DNA of 64,000 bases from assembly GCA_035499735.1 (NCBI GenBank), contig DATJYC010000037.1:1-64000 (forward strand), read 5' to 3'. Source of the stretch: VBDM01 sp035499735 (GTDB lineage Bacteria; Pseudomonadota; Gammaproteobacteria; Burkholderiales; SG8-39). The translations under genes were made by a program, and so were the position numbers. This document shows, one piece after another, positions 62,889-64,000 of the stretch (its first letter is position 1; the number at the start of each line of letters is the position of its first letter). The notes below the pieces were generated by a model. That model saw only the letters and a program-made list of their open reading frames with translations. It had not been told where the DNA came from and did not search any database.

Positions 62889-64000
62889 ATGGAGTACCGA
62901 AACTGGAAGCTGGCGACCGACGCCGACAATCTCGTCTGGCTGTCGCTCGACAAGGCGGGCGGATCGACCAACGTGCTGTCCGCCGACGTCATGTCGGAGC
63001 TCGACCGCATCCTCGACGAGGTCGCGGCGCAGAAGCCCCGCGGTCTCGTCATCCGCTCGGCCAAGGAATCCGGGTTCATCGCCGGCGCCGACGTCGAGGA
63101 ATTCACCAAAATCAAGGACCCGGACGACGCCATGCGGCTGGTGAAGCGCGGCTGGGACCTGTACAACAAGCTCGCCGCCCTGCCCTTCCCGACGCTCGCG
63201 CTGGTGGACGGATTCTGCATGGGGGGCGGCGTCGAGCTCGCGCTCGCCTGCCGCTACCGCGTCGCGGTCGACCAGCCGGGGACGCGCTTCGCGCTGCCCG
63301 AGGTGATGCTCGGCATCATGCCGGCCTGGGGCGGCGTGATGCGCCTGCCGCGCCTGGTCGGTCCCACCGCTGCGCTGGACATGCTGCTCACCGGCCGCTC
63401 GGTGGACGCGCGCCGAGCGAAGCGCATGGGCCTGGTCGATGCGGCGGTGCCGCCGCGCATCCAGGAGAACGCGGCGCGCATGATGGCGCTCGAGGCCCCC
63501 CGCCCGCGGCGCCTGCCGCTCTTCCAGCGCTTCATGGGCTCCGCGCTGATGCGCCCGCTCGTCGCGTCGATGGCGCGGAAGCAGCTCGCGAAGCGGGCTT
63601 CGCCGGACCACTATCCGGCGCCCTACGCGATCCTCGAGCTCTGGCAGAGATACGACGGCGATCCTTTCGCGCCGCGCCCCGAGGACCCGGCCTCGGTCGT
63701 CGGCCTCGTCGAAGGCGACACCGCGCGCAACCTCATCCGCATCTTCTTCCTGCAGGAGCGGATGAAGTCGCTTGCGAAGGACAGCGGGTTCGAGGCCGCA
63801 CGCGTGCACGTCGTCGGCGCGGGCGTCATGGGCGGCGACATCGCGGCCTGGTGCGCGATGCGCGGGCTGACGGTCACGCTCCAGGACCAGACGCCCGAGC
63901 GCATCGCCCCCGCGATGAAGCGCGCCGCCGACCTGTTCAGGCGGAGGCTCCGCGACAAGGCGCGTGTCCGCGACGCGCTCGACCGGCTGATCCCGGACGC
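62889..64000 (+). CDS. fadJ: FadJ-type multifunctional enoyl-CoA hydratase/3-hydroxyacyl-CoA dehydrogenase (3' end outside window)
   Basis: About 370 residues visible and the frame is still open at the edge. N-terminal crotonase domain: AKESGFIAGADVEEF (oxyanion and hydratase site), DGFCMGGGVELALACRYRVA, LPEVMLGIMPAWGG. A linker leads to the start of the NAD-binding dehydrogenase domain (VVGAGVMGGDIAAWCAMRG). Joined to fadI by a 6-base gap. Confidence 0.93.
   Translation, partial: MEYRNWKLATDADNLVWLSLDKAGGSTNVLSADVMSELDRILDEVAAQKPRGLVIRSAKESGFIAGADVEEFTKIKDPDDAMRLVKRGWDLYNKLAALPFPTLALVDGFCMGGGVELALACRYRVAVDQPGTRFALPEVMLGIMPAWGGVMRLPRLVGPTAALDMLLTGRSVDARRAKRMGLVDAAVPPRIQENAARMMALEAPRPRRLPLFQRFMGSALMRPLVASMARKQLAKRASPDHYPAPYAILELWQRYDGDPFAPRPEDPASVVGLVEGDTARNLIRIFFLQERMKSLAKDSGFEAARVHVVGAGVMGGDIAAWCAMRGLTVTLQDQTPERIAPAMKRAADLFRRRLRDKARVRDALDRLIPD

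Noticed and set aside
61455..63809. 784-residue minus-strand reading frame opposite fadI/fadJ
   Set aside because: Antisense shadow of two recognised beta-oxidation genes.

Overview
The window reads as one continuous piece of a G+C-rich betaproteobacterial chromosome, probably Burkholderiales-like. The reasons are the gene content and order (hda, an HAD-IB phosphatase, pcnB, folK, a deoxynucleoside kinase, panB, panC; queA/tgt/yajC/secD/secF; purB beside a UDG and a GST; a CzcE-type metal protein with a CusRS-type pair), the strong G/C bias at third codon positions, and frequent GTG and TTG starts. I saw no insertion sequence, prophage, CRISPR array or rRNA operon. No stretch over 300 bases lacks a gene; the longest non-coding gaps are about 190 bases. 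The genome is very compact: all 11 convergent gene pairs meet within 5 bases or overlap by 4.

Layout. 1-1884 is the 3' part of metG. It is start/stop-coupled to a hydrogenase-4-like membrane operon (hyfB, C, E, F, G, I plus a small membrane protein; 1881-9492) whose large subunit has lost all four [NiFe] cysteine ligands. 9493-14245 holds short, alternating-strand genes: a periplasmic DsrE-like protein, acylphosphatase, dienelactone hydrolase, a ketopantoate-reductase-like protein, a DUF3047 lipoprotein and a sedolisin-type peptidase. dnaE follows (14251-17733), then a metal-response block (CusS/CusR/CzcE, 18300-20880) with a terminator and a cop-box-like operator, then purM. 22095-29574 is a long overlapping operon: hda, HAD phosphatase, btuC, btuD, pcnB, folK, DUF486, dNK, panB, panC.

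29571-35667 contains a small unknown gene, heme A synthase, panE, a hydrolase, a Tat-exported DUF1501/DUF1800 pair and tRNA-Leu(CAA). 35704-41521 is the queuosine and Sec-accessory block (queA, a hotdog thioesterase, tgt, yajC, secD, secF). Next are two c-type cytochromes, a DMT exporter, a BenE-like transporter and purB, then UDG, GST, a membrane protein, YceI, mnmA, an aminotransferase, corA, lutAB, an exported O-methyltransferase-like protein, egtD, a PBP7-type peptidase and an Atm1-type ABC exporter. The window closes with the beta-oxidation operon fadE, fadI and a fadJ cut by the window edge.

Physiology suggested: an aerobic or facultative respiratory organism (heme A synthase, c-type cytochromes, lactate utilisation, fatty-acid oxidation) that makes its own pantothenate and purines. 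The most unusual element is the Hyf-like complex with no hydrogenase active site and no adjacent ferredoxin-type or formate dehydrogenase subunits. Other points worth attention are the repeated TTGA start/stop couplings, the CTAG stop-on-stop overlaps, a sedolisin without a propeptide, and orphan egtD, lutAB and btuCD.
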